Shown here piece by piece: positions 1 through 11,300 of a DNA stretch of 64,000 nt (position 1 is the stretch's first letter; every line of letters starts with the position of its first letter). The notes beneath the pieces are model-generated. The model searched no databases, had not been told where the DNA came from, and saw only the letters and a program-made list of their open reading frames with translations. Source of the stretch: Manis javanica. Lineage: Eukaryota; Chordata; Mammalia; Pholidota; Manidae. The translations under genes were made by a program, and so were the position numbers. Location of the stretch: NCBI RefSeq assembly GCF_040802235.1, contig NC_133167.1, forward strand, positions 83,367,001 to 83,431,000. Reading direction: 5' to 3'.

Positions 1-230
1 TATGCCTTTCTCTTAATAAAAAAAAAAAAAAAAAGCAGTTACTGTGTGCTGACCTCCAATGAGTTCTGCACAGTGGTATAGAGGGCATGTCAAAGTGTGG
101 GCAAAGGGTCTGTTTGTTTCTATGCAGAAGATCAAGGCCTAGCTTGACTACCCAGAAAATGAACTAAGATACAATATGAGGAGGAGCTTCCGGCATCAGC
201 ACTCTCTGGAGGACTCATGCTGGGGGATGA

Positions 231-725
231 TCATCAAAAAGCCTCCACAGGGATCCGGGCGATGCTGCGGTTGTGGCTGCGTCCACCCCACTGTTTCCTG
301 GACTTGCCATAGGAATGAGGAGGGAGATGTCTAGGCTGGCATGTGCATACAGTGAGACAACGAATTTGACCGGATCTGTACTGTTGGAACTCAACCAGGA
401 GTTGGGAGGGGTGCAAGTTGTAGCACTCCAAAATCTTACGACTATAGACTATCTACGGTTAGAAGAACATATGGGATGTGAACATATCCCAGAAATGGGC
501 TGCTTTAATTTGTCTGATTTCTCTGAGACTGTTCAAGTACAGTTGGACAATATCCATCATATCATAGACAAATTTTCACAAATGCCTATGGTGCCTAAAT
601 GGTTTTCTTGGCTTCACTGGAGATGGCTGGTAATTATAGATTTGCTTTGTTTATGTTACCATATTCCTATTATGTTAATATGTGTGCGCAAGTTAGTTAG
701 TAGTTTAAAACCTATACATGCTTAA
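231..725 (+). pseudogene. env: ERV env transmembrane-subunit remnant (copy 1)
   Basis: This reading frame is open from just after a stop at 228-230 to TAA at 723-725, about 164 codons. It holds the landmarks of a retroviral TM subunit in order. A hydrophobic, Ala/Gly/Leu-rich stretch resembling a fusion peptide (about 261-320) is followed by a heptad-repeat region with an LQN motif. Then comes a C-X7-C loop (cysteine codons 477-479 and 501-503, no third cysteine), a second helical segment, a Trp-rich membrane-proximal patch and a hydrophobic membrane span (about 612-700) with a short tail. The loop without a CC and the downstream LTR start fit class II (betaretrovirus-like) ERVs. There is no surface subunit, signal peptide or upstream viral gene, so this is a fragment carried as L1 cargo. 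Confidence 0.75.
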
Positions 726-1356
726 GGTACTCTACAAGAAGATGTGTCAAAGAAATATTCAATCCTCCCATGTTTTCTTCCATATGCTACCTCTACAGCT
801 TTTCTTCTTCCTTCCTAGTTACAACCCTTAAATAGAATTCTTGCCTCATATCGAATTTACCGAGTATCATAATTCCTCCAGGTGGTAAAGCTCGAGACAA
901 GTGCTGGGCATAGAAGCCACAGGGCATAAATATGCAAAGAAGTAAAAAGCTAACCTTTTCAAACAATATGGCTTCTCTCTCACTTACCAACTTTACATTT
1001 CCCTGTATGGCCCCGGAAGATGACTGGTTAGCCAGAGACCGGTAAGATTCCTCAAGGGAGGAACAACCTAAGACAGGCACAGTCGCAGGGGTGCCATCAG
1101 GTGAGAAATTGGGGATCAACAGAGGTGAGGCTTAGAACCTCAAACCCCACCCCCACCCCCATTTTGAGAGAAATCTTCTGCATCCGTGGATGTTTTATTG
1201 CCCTTGTCTAGCTTGGATTAACACATAGTCTACAGGCACACACCTGATCATCTGATCATCTACATTTGCTCTCTTACAACACTAAACTATGTTTTCTACC
1301 TTTATCTTTCATCTACCTACCACCTCAGCATTTTATTTTAAAAAAATAGTAATAAT

Positions 1357-1367
1357 AAAGGGAGAAA
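1357..1367 (+). other. Retroviral polypurine tract (copy 1)
   Basis: The purine run AAAGGGAGAAA lies immediately before TGTGGGA. This is the expected polypurine tract/LTR junction that primes plus-strand synthesis in retroviruses. It is 0.63 kb after the env stop. It supports identifying the downstream block as a 3' LTR. Confidence 0.75.
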
Positions 1368-1697
1368 TGTGGGATTCACATATAAATCAAGTATAAAAAT
1401 CAAACAAATATTCATATTTGACCTGATTGTTTATAGTTCATAATGAGTGATAAGTGATCAAAACCGAAAGTTTTTGTGATGACTGCCCTTGTACTGTTCA
1501 CCATGTAAGAACTTATTCACTGTGTAAGAATTTGTTCACCATGTAAGAACTTGTTCGTTATGCTTCAGAAGATTGGAGACTGATGAGAATTAGGCTGGGG
1601 GTGGATTAATGATTGTGCGTTGAGCATTGACTCCCCTATACAGAATTTTATTGTTGTTAACAACCATTTGATCAATAAATATGAGAGATGCCCTCTC
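1368..1697 (+). repeat. ERV 3' LTR, U3-R part (copy 1)
   Basis: The LTR starts with TGTGGGA after the polypurine tract and stops 18 bases past AATAAA (1674-1679), where the (AAAT)n tail begins. No U5 follows, which is what a processed, polyadenylated transcript ending at the LTR cleavage site would leave. The segment contains short direct repeats of a CATGTAAGAACTT-like unit (about 1500-1560). The LTR poly(A) signal apparently serves as the 3' end signal of the chimeric L1. Confidence 0.75.
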
Positions 1698-1700
1698 AAA

Positions 1701-1747
<47 letters not shown>

Positions 1748-1749
1748 AA
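1698..1749 (+). repeat. (AAAT)n microsatellite, former poly(A) tail
   Basis: About twelve AAAT units directly follow the LTR cleavage position. Such simple repeats commonly grow from L1 poly(A) tails. Confidence 0.9.
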
Positions 1750-2100
1750 TGGGGTGTGTTAAGGTCCATTGGAAATTAATGGTGGGCAAGTTTTGATTGG
1801 CTTACTTAGTGTGAAGCACCTAAGCAGCCAGCTGATAGGAGGTGCCCCACATCCTGAGTCTTGCGGGAGGAAAGAAGACCTTGGCAGTCGGCTCAGGTAC
1901 GTTTTGAGACTTGAGTGAGGTTTGGCAACATAATGTCAGCTGCATTTCAAGCCAAAACCATCCTCCTCAAATAGGAAATGTTTGAGATAGCCGCCTTCAT
2001 TCTCAGCAGACCATCTGGTTTCCCATTTTGCTGAGAAGATAGAGGCCACACCGAGTGTGCTGTGTTATCATCCCAGAAGTTTCACCCTGCTTTCTCATGG
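1750..2100. other. No recognised feature
   Basis: Unique-looking sequence between the copy 1 tail and an older LINE relic. I see no exon or repeat that I can name. Confidence 0.5.
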
Positions 2101-2109
2101 AGGTTTGGA

Positions 2110-2600
2110 ACACAGACACCCATGTGGATGGAGTGAGGCTTTTAACATACCAGACATATTTTTCTGAAACTTGCTGTTTGTACTTATCAATGTCTTATAG
2201 ACCTTTTTTCCATTGTAGTACATAAGATTCACTCTCTTCTTTTTAACTGTTTTATTTAATATTATCTCATTGCATTGCTGATGGACATTGAATTGTTTTG
2301 TTTTTTTGTTGTTATTATGAGCAAATGCTGCAGTTAACATCCTGGAACACACTATCTTTATGCACAAAGTGTAATATTCTCATATGATGGATTTTAGATA
2401 TGGAATTGTATTGACAGGTGTGTTTATTCTGATACTACTAAATTCCCATCAAGGTGTCTCTACCAATGGTGTATGAGAGTTGCCTCCTTTTTCATCAATA
2501 TTATATAGATTTTCCATTTTAAAGAAATGTTTGCCCATCTGATGGATGAAAACTTGTATCTTACTATAATTTGTACTCTTCTAATTACCTTTTTTTTTTT
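2110..2600 (-). repeat. Ancient L1-like relic, antisense
   Basis: Contains degenerate phrases typical of the C-terminal ORF2 region of old mammalian L1s read antisense: an aged 'tgctgatggacattgaattg' block, 'aaatgctgcagttaacatcc', and an aged counterpart of the 'cagcagtgtatgagagt' block. The frame is destroyed. The family assignment is tentative. Confidence 0.5.
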
Positions 2601-2689
2601 ATGTCTTTCAGCTCTTGTATTTTTTTCTCCAACCATCTACTTTTTTCCTTGTCTATGACAGGTATGCTTGGCCAGGCCAACCTGTTGGT

Positions 2690-2960
2690 CTACCTCGATC
2701 AATCCTTCCTCCCTCTAACCTGGTCTCCACACTGCAGCCAGAGAAATCTTTCCCAAAATGCAAGTCTGATCAAACCACCAGCCCACCCCATCTCCTGCTA
2801 GATTAAAATCACTGTAGCAGCTTCACTTGCTCTTAGGAAGATTAACCAAAATCCATAATATAGCTTATAAAATGCTGCACAGTCATGTCTTCATCCAAGA
2901 CGTCACTCTGCCTTCCAGCCACATTAGCCACATTGTTCTTTCAGCACCTTGGATACGCCG
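2690..2960 (+). repeat. L2 fragment
   Basis: The pyrimidine-rich text with 'ctggtctcc', 'gcagccagagaaatcttt' and 'aaaatgcaagtctgatcaaa' follows the sense L2 consensus for the last kilobase of the element. It is diverged, as expected for a mammalian-wide repeat. Confidence 0.7.
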
Positions 2961-3706
2961 TGAACGTTCCAACCAGTGGTAGCAAAAGCAGGAAGCAGAA
3001 AAGAGAGAAAGTAAAAGGCATGGAAAGATCTATTAGGAGATTTAATTTCTGATTAAATGGAGTTTCAGAAAAAGAGATGTGGAAATAACTGACAGGGTGG
3101 AAATTTTCAACAGAAATAATAGAAGAAAACTTTCTAGAGCTTTAGGGGAAAAGAGTTAAGTTGCCTTTCATTTTCTTTATGATTTCTGTTTTCTCCAGGG
3201 TTGGCTGTTCTGCTTTTATATCCTGATGCTTTTCTTACATGCTGTCGGTTTTCCTCAAATATCTGGTGGTTTATGGATAAAAGTCTGTTAGTTTCAAGAG
3301 CTACTGTTTTGAGGTTTTCTGGCCCTGTCCGTTCTTCTGCTGTCTGGACGTGCTGACTATGGGTTCCAGGAAGGCAGGAGATATCAGATCTCCCCTTAGA
3401 CTGCATAGAGAGGGCACAGTGGGTGAGCTGGAGAGCCCCAGTGCCATGCTGGAGCCTCCGTAAATGTTAGAAGGTATTTTATGGGGTGTGACATTATTAG
3501 TGACCTGGGTAGAGGATCAGTGGTGAGCAGGCCAGCTACTAGCCTCCTCTGCAGGCCCTGGAAGGGCTTGGAAGGTGTGGGCTCCGCCAGAAAGTGTTAT
3601 AGAGGGGGTAAGGACGACCAGGTCAGAGACACCCCACGCCTACGGCAAAAAGACAACATGGGGACCCAAGCAAATGCTTGGGGACACGGAGAATTTTCCC
3701 CAAAGC
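2961..3706. other. No recognised feature
   Basis: Probably within the ADAMTSL3 intron preceding its penultimate exon. I see no exon, RNA gene or repeat that I can name. Confidence 0.4.
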
Positions 3707-3892
3707 AATGATTCCTGACCTTAGACAAGAGTTGGAGTTACCCAGGAAGTTTCCTTAAAAAAAAAAATTCTTGGGCCTCAGATTGCACATAATGACTCAG
3801 AATCTTTGGGAATGGAGGCCAGCAAGTTGCATCTTTTTAAAGCTGCCCACGTACTTCTGACAACCAGCCAGCCTTGGAATCTACTGCCCTCC
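3707..3892 (+). mobile_element. MER5A-like hAT DNA transposon relic
   Basis: The order of motifs (degenerate CAGTGGTTCTCAA-like start, 'gttacccaggaag', 'cttgggcctcagattgcaca', 'gactcagaatcttt', 'gcatctttttaaa') follows MER5A, a short non-autonomous Charlie-group element. The terminal repeats are eroded. Confidence 0.65.
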
Positions 3893-5793
3893 CAGATCAG
3901 TGGTTCCATTTGGCTAATGGTGACCGGGGTTATTTGAGGTAGGAGTGGACCGAATAGGAGTGAGAAACTGAGACAGACCAGTAGAAACAGGGTTACTTTG
4001 TGATTTCTGCTGCCATTTCTACTTCCATGTTTTAGACAGAAACACGCAAGTCCCCAGTGGTGCGCACCGTGCCAGTGCCCAGACTGGGTCCCCCTAGCTT
4101 AGGTGTCCCCCGGCCAGGGGGAAGTGATACACTCTGCTAGACCCACAGTCCATTCTGTCACTGGATCCCCAGTGACCAGCCTGTGGCTTCAGCTTCTGCC
4201 TTGCTCTCTAGCTCCCTGGGCGCCTCCCGTCTTTTCTATCCAGGAAGCTCACTAGTTCCTTCTGACTCCCCACTGGCCCTGCCTTCTGTCAAAGCAGAAA
4301 TGTCTCTGTGATTTAAGGTCCTCCGGGCTTGAAACAACAAAAGTCAGCTCGGAATGATTTATACAAAGTGGGTAGATTTCTTATGAAGACAGGACCACCC
4401 AATACTTGTGTACAATTTGGTGTCCCCTCATTGTAGGGACACTCAAAATGTGCTCTTTGAGTATTTGGACATTGTTCAACCTTTTTCTGAAAAGCTGATC
4501 TCTACAGGGTGAGTGTTCAGTCTCTGCCCTGTGTCCAGAGAAACTCAACTTTTGGCCCTAAGATTCATACCCACCGAGGGAGACAAACCCCTGCAGTGAC
4601 CGGACGCCCTCCTGCCTCTCCTGCTGATAAATCTCATAAGCAGTTTGGGGTCAGTGTTAGGTAAACCCTTTGGTGGCGTCTCCCCCTACTGGCTAATCGT
4701 AGTATTGCCTCCAACTTCTCTCTGGAGATACTTAGGTCACCACAATTTTCTCTGTCTTACTGCCCTTCCAGTGGTGTTTCAACACCCCTGATAGATTATG
4801 CGCCCTGATAAGGTGCCTTGCTATAGGAACCCCAAAAGTGTCTCAAGCCATCAGCAGTCAGGAAGGACTGTAACCAGGAAATGAGAACTCATTAGGGATT
4901 TTTCCTCCTCCCCACTCATGGCTGTGCTACTAATTCATCCCCCTGTTCTTTCTGAACAGTCTTTCTTCTACTTCTCTGACCCACATGGCAGAATATGGTC
5001 ACCATGGCTCCAGCCTTCAGGTTCACGTGCCTTGTCCCAGCGATCTCCACATTCCTAGGAGGGAGAGAGCCCTCAGACCAGCTCAAATGAGAGCCTGCTT
5101 CCCGTCACCTCTGTGGGCGGGGGGCTGTCTCACGCGGTGCCAGCCCATCTTCCAGGAGCCCTGTCCTAGACGCAGGGCCACGTTCCCAGAGGGGGCCCAC
5201 AGAGGGGGCCTGTACCCTCCGGTTAAGTATCTTTTCAAAAATCCGAGGGCGTTAACTTCCAGTTTTGTTTAAAGGGCAAGAAAACCAGCAAGAGTCCCCT
5301 TTCCCCAAATGGCGCTGGTTGGCTTTGACTGTGAGTCACCGTGTGACCTGAATGCAAATGTGAAAGCCTTTCTCCTCCGCGGGATGCCTCACACTCACAT
5401 TCGTACTCACACCACTCACACCGGAATATATCGCAAGTGCTATGTAAGCAAGCTTGAAGTGTGCTGATGAATGGGAAGCCGCTGATGGCAAGTCATTCCT
5501 CTCTTCCTTGCCAAACTCGATGCGCTCCAGCTAATCAGGACGGCGTACCTTTTGAGGTGTGTGCCTTGGCGTGGTGTTGGAAGTTCGTGGAAACGTGGTT
5601 TGCTTGCCTCTGGTATGGTCGTGGCTGTACCACCACTGCTAAGTCACCCTGAGCATGCAAATCAGTTGCCTGACGAATAGGGTTCTAATTGTCAGACCTT
5701 CAGTATATTGAAAATTCAGTGCAGTAAAAGGCTGGATCCAAGAAGTTATGCCCCTTTTCTCCCATGTCCCACTCTTTGTTTGTTTTATTGCAG
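3893..5793 (+). other. ADAMTSL3: Intron before the ADAMTSL3 TSR exon
   Basis: No exon is recognisable here. The interval ends in a good pyrimidine-rich acceptor (TTTGTTTGTTTTATTGCAG) at 5775-5793. A moderately G+C-rich patch around 5000-5230 has short open frames without family resemblance. Confidence 0.4.
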
Positions 5794-5995
5794 ACCCACC
5801 TTGAGGAAGAACTGCTCTTCCGGGACTTGTGATGTGTGCTGGCGCACAGGCCCTTGGCAGCCTGCGGCCGGGGCTTCCAGTCCCGCAGGGTCGACTGCGT
5901 CCATGCCAGCAGCTGCAAACAGGTGGCCGAGAGACACTGTGTGCCTGCAAAGAAACCAGCTTCCTGGCTGCCCTGTCTCAGGCCCCCCTATGAGA
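5794..5995 (+). pseudogene. ADAMTSL3: ADAMTSL3-like exon, thrombospondin type 1 repeat, frameshifted
   Basis: After a strong acceptor the exon reads a typical C-terminal TSR of the ADAMTS-like family: LRKNC, CDVCW-TGPW, then GRGFQSRRVDC, a KQVAERHC segment and a W-x3-CL ending. The donor is GTACGT at 5996. ADAMTSL3 is a secreted extracellular-matrix glycoprotein. In the + strand frame the start of the repeat (through TGPWQP) and the rest (from GRGFQ) are out of phase. Aligned with the recalled vertebrate sequence, about 13 bases are missing near 5855, removing a conserved Cys codon. The last conserved Cys is replaced by Tyr (CLRPPYE). The gene name rests on these motifs and on synteny with SAXO2 and EFL1; other ADAMTSL/ADAMTS members share the fold. 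Confidence 0.7.
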
Positions 5996-6643
5996 GTACG
6001 TACCCCTCTCAGGCATCAGGACCACCCCAAAGACTTGTGGGACCAGACCCTCCAGGTGCCTGTCTGGTCGGTGTAGCATCTGGGGGGCCGTGCAGAGGAG
6101 GCGGGATCTTGGCACAGTAGGTGATTAGCCATTTTGTGCTGGGGCTACTAGCGTTCTCAAGCAGAAAAGCAGTTGAATGAGCAGGGAGTCGGCCACACGT
6201 TACTGCCTGCCAGCCAGCGCTGGCAGCCTCTGCACCGACTCCCCTTCTGCCTGACAGTCTCATCGGCTGAGACAGGGATTCTATGGATGGGACTGTGCAG
6301 GCATGCAAATGCCCTGGGGTTATATGTACAATTAAATTGTATGTGTGTTTCTCTAGGGTGCAGGTCTATAGCTTCTGTAAGTTTTCCAAGGGGTCCATGA
6401 CGCTCCCAAAGCTCAGCGCCACCGCTCTAAGCCCAGGAGGGCTGCAAGGTCCCCGGGGAGCAGTGACAGGTCACTGTCGAGGCTGAGAAGTGAGCTCAGT
6501 GCACTTCTGACTCTAGCGCAAAGCAGTGGCCCTAGCCACGCCTAGTTTCTTCCCTTCACTCTGTGATCTCAACTTAGGCTTTTCATGGAACAAAATACTT
6601 GGTCTCTAATGATCTGTGTGCTAAATGGATTTTGTTTTGGCAG
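5996..6643 (+). other. ADAMTSL3: Intron between the last two ADAMTSL3 exons
   Basis: Runs from GTACGT (5996) to a TTTTGTTTTGGCAG acceptor (about 6630-6643). Nothing else is recognised in it. Confidence 0.6.
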
Positions 6644-6750
6644 GAAGCTCCACAGACCCAAATCCTTCCCGTATGTCTGTAAAGCATCTTAATTTGCATT
6701 CATTAGGCCTCTACAGACAAAGGTGTTGCCAGCCATGTCCAGAAGGATAA
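6644..6750 (+). pseudogene. ADAMTSL3: ADAMTSL3-like last exon, PLAC domain, cysteines lost
   Basis: The exon encodes VKHLNL, then LYRQRCCQPCPEG and TAA at 6748-6750, matching the end of the PLAC (protease and lacunin) domain that closes ADAMTSL proteins. The family has six cysteines here. The final C-C-x2-C are kept, but the first three positions read Ser, Arg and His. The splice acceptor and stop are in the expected places, so the exon is still recognisable but its disulfide pattern is ruined. The distance to the TSR exon and the shared strand support one gene. Confidence 0.65.
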
Positions 6751-8700
6751 GCCTTTGGTTGGGGGTGAGGGTGGGTCATAAAGCTACTGTGAAGATAGAA
6801 CAAAAATGAAAAGCTCTTTTCCCTGTGAGGCTGGTTGAAAAGCGTATTTCTTCAAAAGTTCTAGATTCTGCAGTCAAACAGAGATCCATGCAAAATCAGC
6901 ATGGTTAGAATTCTGTGCTGTCATTTGCCCGTGGCGAGTTTTTATTCCATCTTTTCAATGATGTATTCCAGGACTAACACAAATACTGTAGCAGGCATTG
7001 CACCTGGGACCTCATCATGTCCCAATCAGGAAGCCCCCAAGATCACCAGCGCTTTGTCTCATGCTGTTTCTTCCTGTGACATGTGGACCAGGACAGAGCG
7101 GGATGTCCTGAGGACTTGGGACACACAGCAAGTGATGACTTTCTCTTCTCTCAAGTTTTAGGGTTTCAACAGGTTTACAAGGCACTTAGGTTTTAGAAAC
7201 TGTGGCCAGTTGTGAAATGTTGGTGTTAATGGCGTTTTTATGGATCCTTGAGTTTAGTCGGTGAAGAAAAGACAATGGCTCTGGACAGGCTGGTGACACT
7301 GGCCAATCCAAGGGTCATGGTGGGGTGGTATCTTGTCCTCACTTTTAGGAATCCATGCAAGAAAAGACAGAGCAAGTGTTGCTGCCATTTTTACAACTAC
7401 AGAAATCTGGGACCACAGGAGGCATCTTGGAAATCAAAGGAGAGGGAAAGTAAACCTTTTCTACTGATTTTGAAGTATAGTCAAAGCTTTCTTTTAAGAG
7501 CTGTGAATGAAATTTTTTCTAGGCACTATTCTCTTGCACACAAACAAAAGCAAAGCCTTATAAGACCTAATTTATGCATAAAATTAGTATTTCTTAGGAT
7601 TTTTATTTTGGAGAAAATATAAGAAAGTAATCTAAATATGAAACATGACAGTTGAGAAGAACTGTTTATAGTAAATAATTGTTTTCATTTGGACTGATTT
7701 TTCAGTAAATCCAGAGTAAACTAGGATGAGGCTGGAAGTTAGAGGTAGGACTGGGGATTAGAGTTTGGATTTGCTGAGTAAGTTTAGGGTCAGTGTTAGT
7801 TGTCGGACTGCAGGTTAAAGTGGGAGCTCACTTACGGTGGAGGCTAGAGCCAGCTTCAGGGCTCGGGCTAGTTGCAGGCGGACTTGGGCTGTGTTTAAAC
7901 TGGGTACCCAGGGAGCTGTGAGTGACAGTATCGGGGAGATGCTGTGTTTGGGGTCAATGTCGCTGCTGAAGCCATTTGGGGCCAGCGTTGAATTGGAGGT
8001 TCTAAAGATGACTGGGGTTCTGGGGCTCTTCCCCCTACATTCTGCCAGTTATGGCTTTAGACAGCGCACGTCCCCAAGTAAGTGGTCAGACCTGCTCATT
8101 CAACGTCCCAGCTGCACGTGTGCAGGCCGCCCACAGCCCGCTGGCAACAGTTCCCCGCAGCAGGTTGTGCTGCCCAAGCTCCGCCGCTGGGGAGCGAGTG
8201 GGCGAGCTCGCTGTGTCCACCAGGCCGAGCACTGGGCCCTGCAGTCCGACCTTAGCCCCCTAACGTGGGACGAGCCCTGCCGTACGCGGGGGAGTGGTGC
8301 TTGGGCGACCAGGAAGGGGACACGCCACCCGTGAGCTGTTAATCCCCACTCACACTTGATTGTGGATGGTTTTTAAATTAAAAGGAAGATCATTTGTAAA
8401 ATACTCTTTGTATATATTTATTATATGACTTAAAGGTGCAATATTTTATTTTGTACAGTATGTAATAAAGACATGGGACATATATTTTTTCTTATTAACA
8501 AAATTTCTTATTCAGTTGATTTACCTTTGTATTTAAAGTTGCTGTTTTTCATTTGCTGTCGTACTTTCTCTTGTTATTCAAATGGCATTCCCTTGTACTG
8601 TATTTTACTACTGTTTCTATAATGCAAGAATTAACATTTCTCTCTCATGATTCTTAAGTCATTCAGAAATAAATGTACGTTTACATATATAATAAATTTA
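6751..8700 (+). other. ADAMTSL3: Probable ADAMTSL3 3'UTR
   Basis: Follows the last coding exon without a clear repeat. AT-rich 3'UTR-like sequence around 8380-8700 carries AATAAA signals at 8464-8469, 8668-8673 and 8691-8696. A G+C-richer stretch with an open frame (about 7840-8330) has no family resemblance. The exact transcript end cannot be set from sequence alone. Confidence 0.45.
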
Positions 8701-11300
8701 CAAATATAATAAATAATATTGATTATTCACGGCATCCTTATACAGGCCAGTGGCTTCCTCGTGTTGCGTTTGGGTGTTGTCGTGGTGACTGCCTCCTGTG
8801 CGTCCAGGACCCGTCCTGGTGAGTTCAGTTGCCCCAGACTGACCTTTGGGGTACGGGTTACAATATTCAGAGCAGACCACACAGACTCACCCTAATTCCT
8901 TTAGCCCAGTCATTCACATCATGCGAATCACAGTTAAAGGAATGTCAAGGGCAGAAGGGGTGGAAAGGAGTCTGATGGGACAGCCTGGAATAGGGGTAGA
9001 AGTGGTGGTAGTCAGAGAGCAGGTGGTGCCAGTGCCTGTCATCTGGGGCCATGGTAAGGAGTTTGCGGCTGATGTGGGACGTCTTCTCCAAGTGGCTTGT
9101 TGCTGCAGTGGGTGAGAAACCCTTTACTCTCCAGTCATTTGTAGCATGATTCAGGATTAGCACTGGGTCCTCAGACACTTGAGCATGTGGCTGGAATCGA
9201 GACGTCCTTTCATCTGCCATGGGCCTTGGGGTTGCCAGGGTCCCTTGATAACAACAAAATACCAGTCATTTTACAGTAACTTCTGAGATGTGTTACCCTC
9301 GTGAGGCTGAGCTGCACAGGAGATCCAACACCCAACCCCAGGCATCTCAACAGTGTATCTCCTTCCTTTCATCATGTCTGTCTACCTTTACTTACATTTC
9401 ATTTCTTCTCTTTTTTTCCCACTCAGAAATTCTTCTAGGCAACCCTGTCTATTTTCTTGGCGGTTTGAAATACTCTGTAATCCTCAGGAGCCACACAGGA
9501 CACCGTGAAGTCGGGACTGTCAGTCCGAGCCCTCCTGCCGGGCTTGGGTTCCCCCATGTGTGGTGTGATGGAGACACACCCACAGTCTCTTCCACATCGA
9601 CCAGCAAAGGGGCAAAAAAAATCATCCTAAGAAAATGCAAGGAGAGATTATCCCCAAGCATTTCTGTGTCAGAAACAAAGGAAAGAGGTTTACAAGAAGC
9701 CTTAATTCTGAAGAGCAGAGAGAAAGGGCAGATTTCACAAGGGCAGACCTGAACCCACAGCCCTGCTGGCTTCCCAGGGATTGTGGTGTAGCTGCTCAGT
9801 TTGGGACAGTCCCCCTTCCTGAGCTCTGCCAGTATTTCACAGCCCTTTCCTGGACTGGGAGCCTTCCCCACAGTAGAACTTGCCAGTCTTTTTTCTGGCC
9901 CCCAGCTTCTAACATATTGTTGGGTGTGTAGAACGACCTCAAAAAGTTTAAATAAACTGATGGATGATGAGGGAGTCGAAAGATAAACCTAATGAACCAG
10001 CAGAAAAGGTTGAACTATTTTGTATACTTTTGAGATTGAGATAATCTAAGGCATATGGAAGAGCTGACAGAAACGGTGCAGAGCTCCCCTAACTCCTTCC
10101 TCAGATGCTAACAGCTCACAGGCCCTGACATCGCGTTAGTGCTGTGAATGGACCTATGGGCCTTGACTGGGACGTCTCAGTCCCCCACGGTTCAGGTGCC
10201 CCTGCGCCCATTCGGATCTGGGACCCCACACGCATAGGTGCCTCGCCTCCCGTCTCCTGCAGCCTGTGATGCCTCCTCAGCCTCTCTTCACGGCCGCGAC
10301 ACAGATTTCGTAAGTGGTGCCTCCTCTTGGGGCTATCTGGTGTTTTTTCCTGCTTAGAGTGAGGTTCTGCATTGCTGCCCCTCTCGCGCAGATGGGCGGA
10401 CGGGATGTCCACATGTCCTGGGACTGGGGATGTTTACCATTATCCTGAGTGAAGGTGGTTTCTGCTGGGATTCTTCTCTATAAAGTGACCATTTTTCTCT
10501 TTGTAATTCATTAATGTTTATTTTAGAGGTAATCTTGAGACTGTGCGATGTTCTGCTCCTGAAGTTTTGTCCCCTGAGCTCAGCAGCCACTATGGATTTT
10601 TGTACCTCCAGCAAGTCTGATGATGGCCCAGTGGTGACTGTCTCTTTTCTTCCTTCTACTTTTACTAATTGGAATCCTTCTACAAGGGAGAGTTGTTTGT
10701 TCTCCCCCATTATTTGTGCATTCATTTATTTATATCAATATGGACTTGACAGGGTATGTATTCTTTGATAGGTTAAAATCCAACACTACCATTATTTTGT
10801 TGTTACAATCATTTCAGCTTTGGCCATTGTGAGATGTTTTAGGTTGACTGCATTATATACTAACTGAGGAATGCATGCACATGCACATGCACACACACAC
10901 TCACACATCTACTTTTATTTCTGTGTTTCTGAATTCATACTGAAACCTCAGATGCCAATCTAGCACCATTGGGTCGTTATTATAGTCTACACTTTTTAAA
11001 ATGTATAATGTCTTTCTCTGACAGTGAGAAGCCTGGCTCTGGTTTATCCACAGTACATTTTCTTGGTTTGATCTTCATATACACACAGTTTCAGAATTGC
11101 TGACACATACCTTGAGAGAGAAAAAGCATTGGCCAACGAGAGTGGAACGTTTGCAGAGAATCTGTAGCCTTAGGGTGTCCTCTCTTGCTACTGCCTCCAG
11201 CGTGGCTGCGCCCCACCTGTAGTGAGTCTTACCAGTTTGTCACAGTCTGCCCTCCTTCCTGGGTCTTCCCCAGACCCTGGGAGGTGGTTTTGTGAATCTC
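8701..11300. other. Intergenic, mostly unrecognised
   Basis: Lies between the tail-to-tail ADAMTSL3 and SAXO2 genes. It includes a small CA-rich repeat at about 10877-10905 and text around 10430-10900 that looks like an ancient interspersed repeat I cannot name. No exon is recognised. Confidence 0.4.

Larger units (their letters stand above)
1..1749 (+). mobile_element. Copy 1: 3' end of the chimeric L1-ERV element
   Basis: The first 17 bases match the end of the ordinary L1 3'UTR seen in the other copies. They are followed by a 17-base internal poly(A) tract (18-34), then about 1.66 kb of ERV-derived sequence (35-1697), then an (AAAT)n tail to 1749. The rest of the L1 presumably lies left of the window. 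The ERV part runs in the sense of the L1: env transmembrane remnant, polypurine tract, LTR with AATAAA at 1674-1679. The same architecture recurs in the three other copies, so it is a property of the lineage and not a one-off insertion. Confidence 0.9.

Noticed and set aside
231..725. A functional domesticated envelope gene
   Set aside because: No surface subunit, signal peptide or processing region; the frame is broken in the other copies.
793..1119. Antisense open frame of 108 codons in the ERV cargo, also visible in copies 2, 3 and 4
   Set aside because: It is antisense to the env-LTR interval, has no family resemblance, and its frame and length differ between copies; repetition reflects copying of the element.
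4985..5272. Possible additional ADAMTSL3 exon
   Set aside because: No TSR or Ig-like motif and no convincing splice sites.
7837..8334. 165-codon open frame in the ADAMTSL3 3' region
   Set aside because: G+C-rich stretch, no recognisable domain, low-complexity sequence just upstream; most likely chance.
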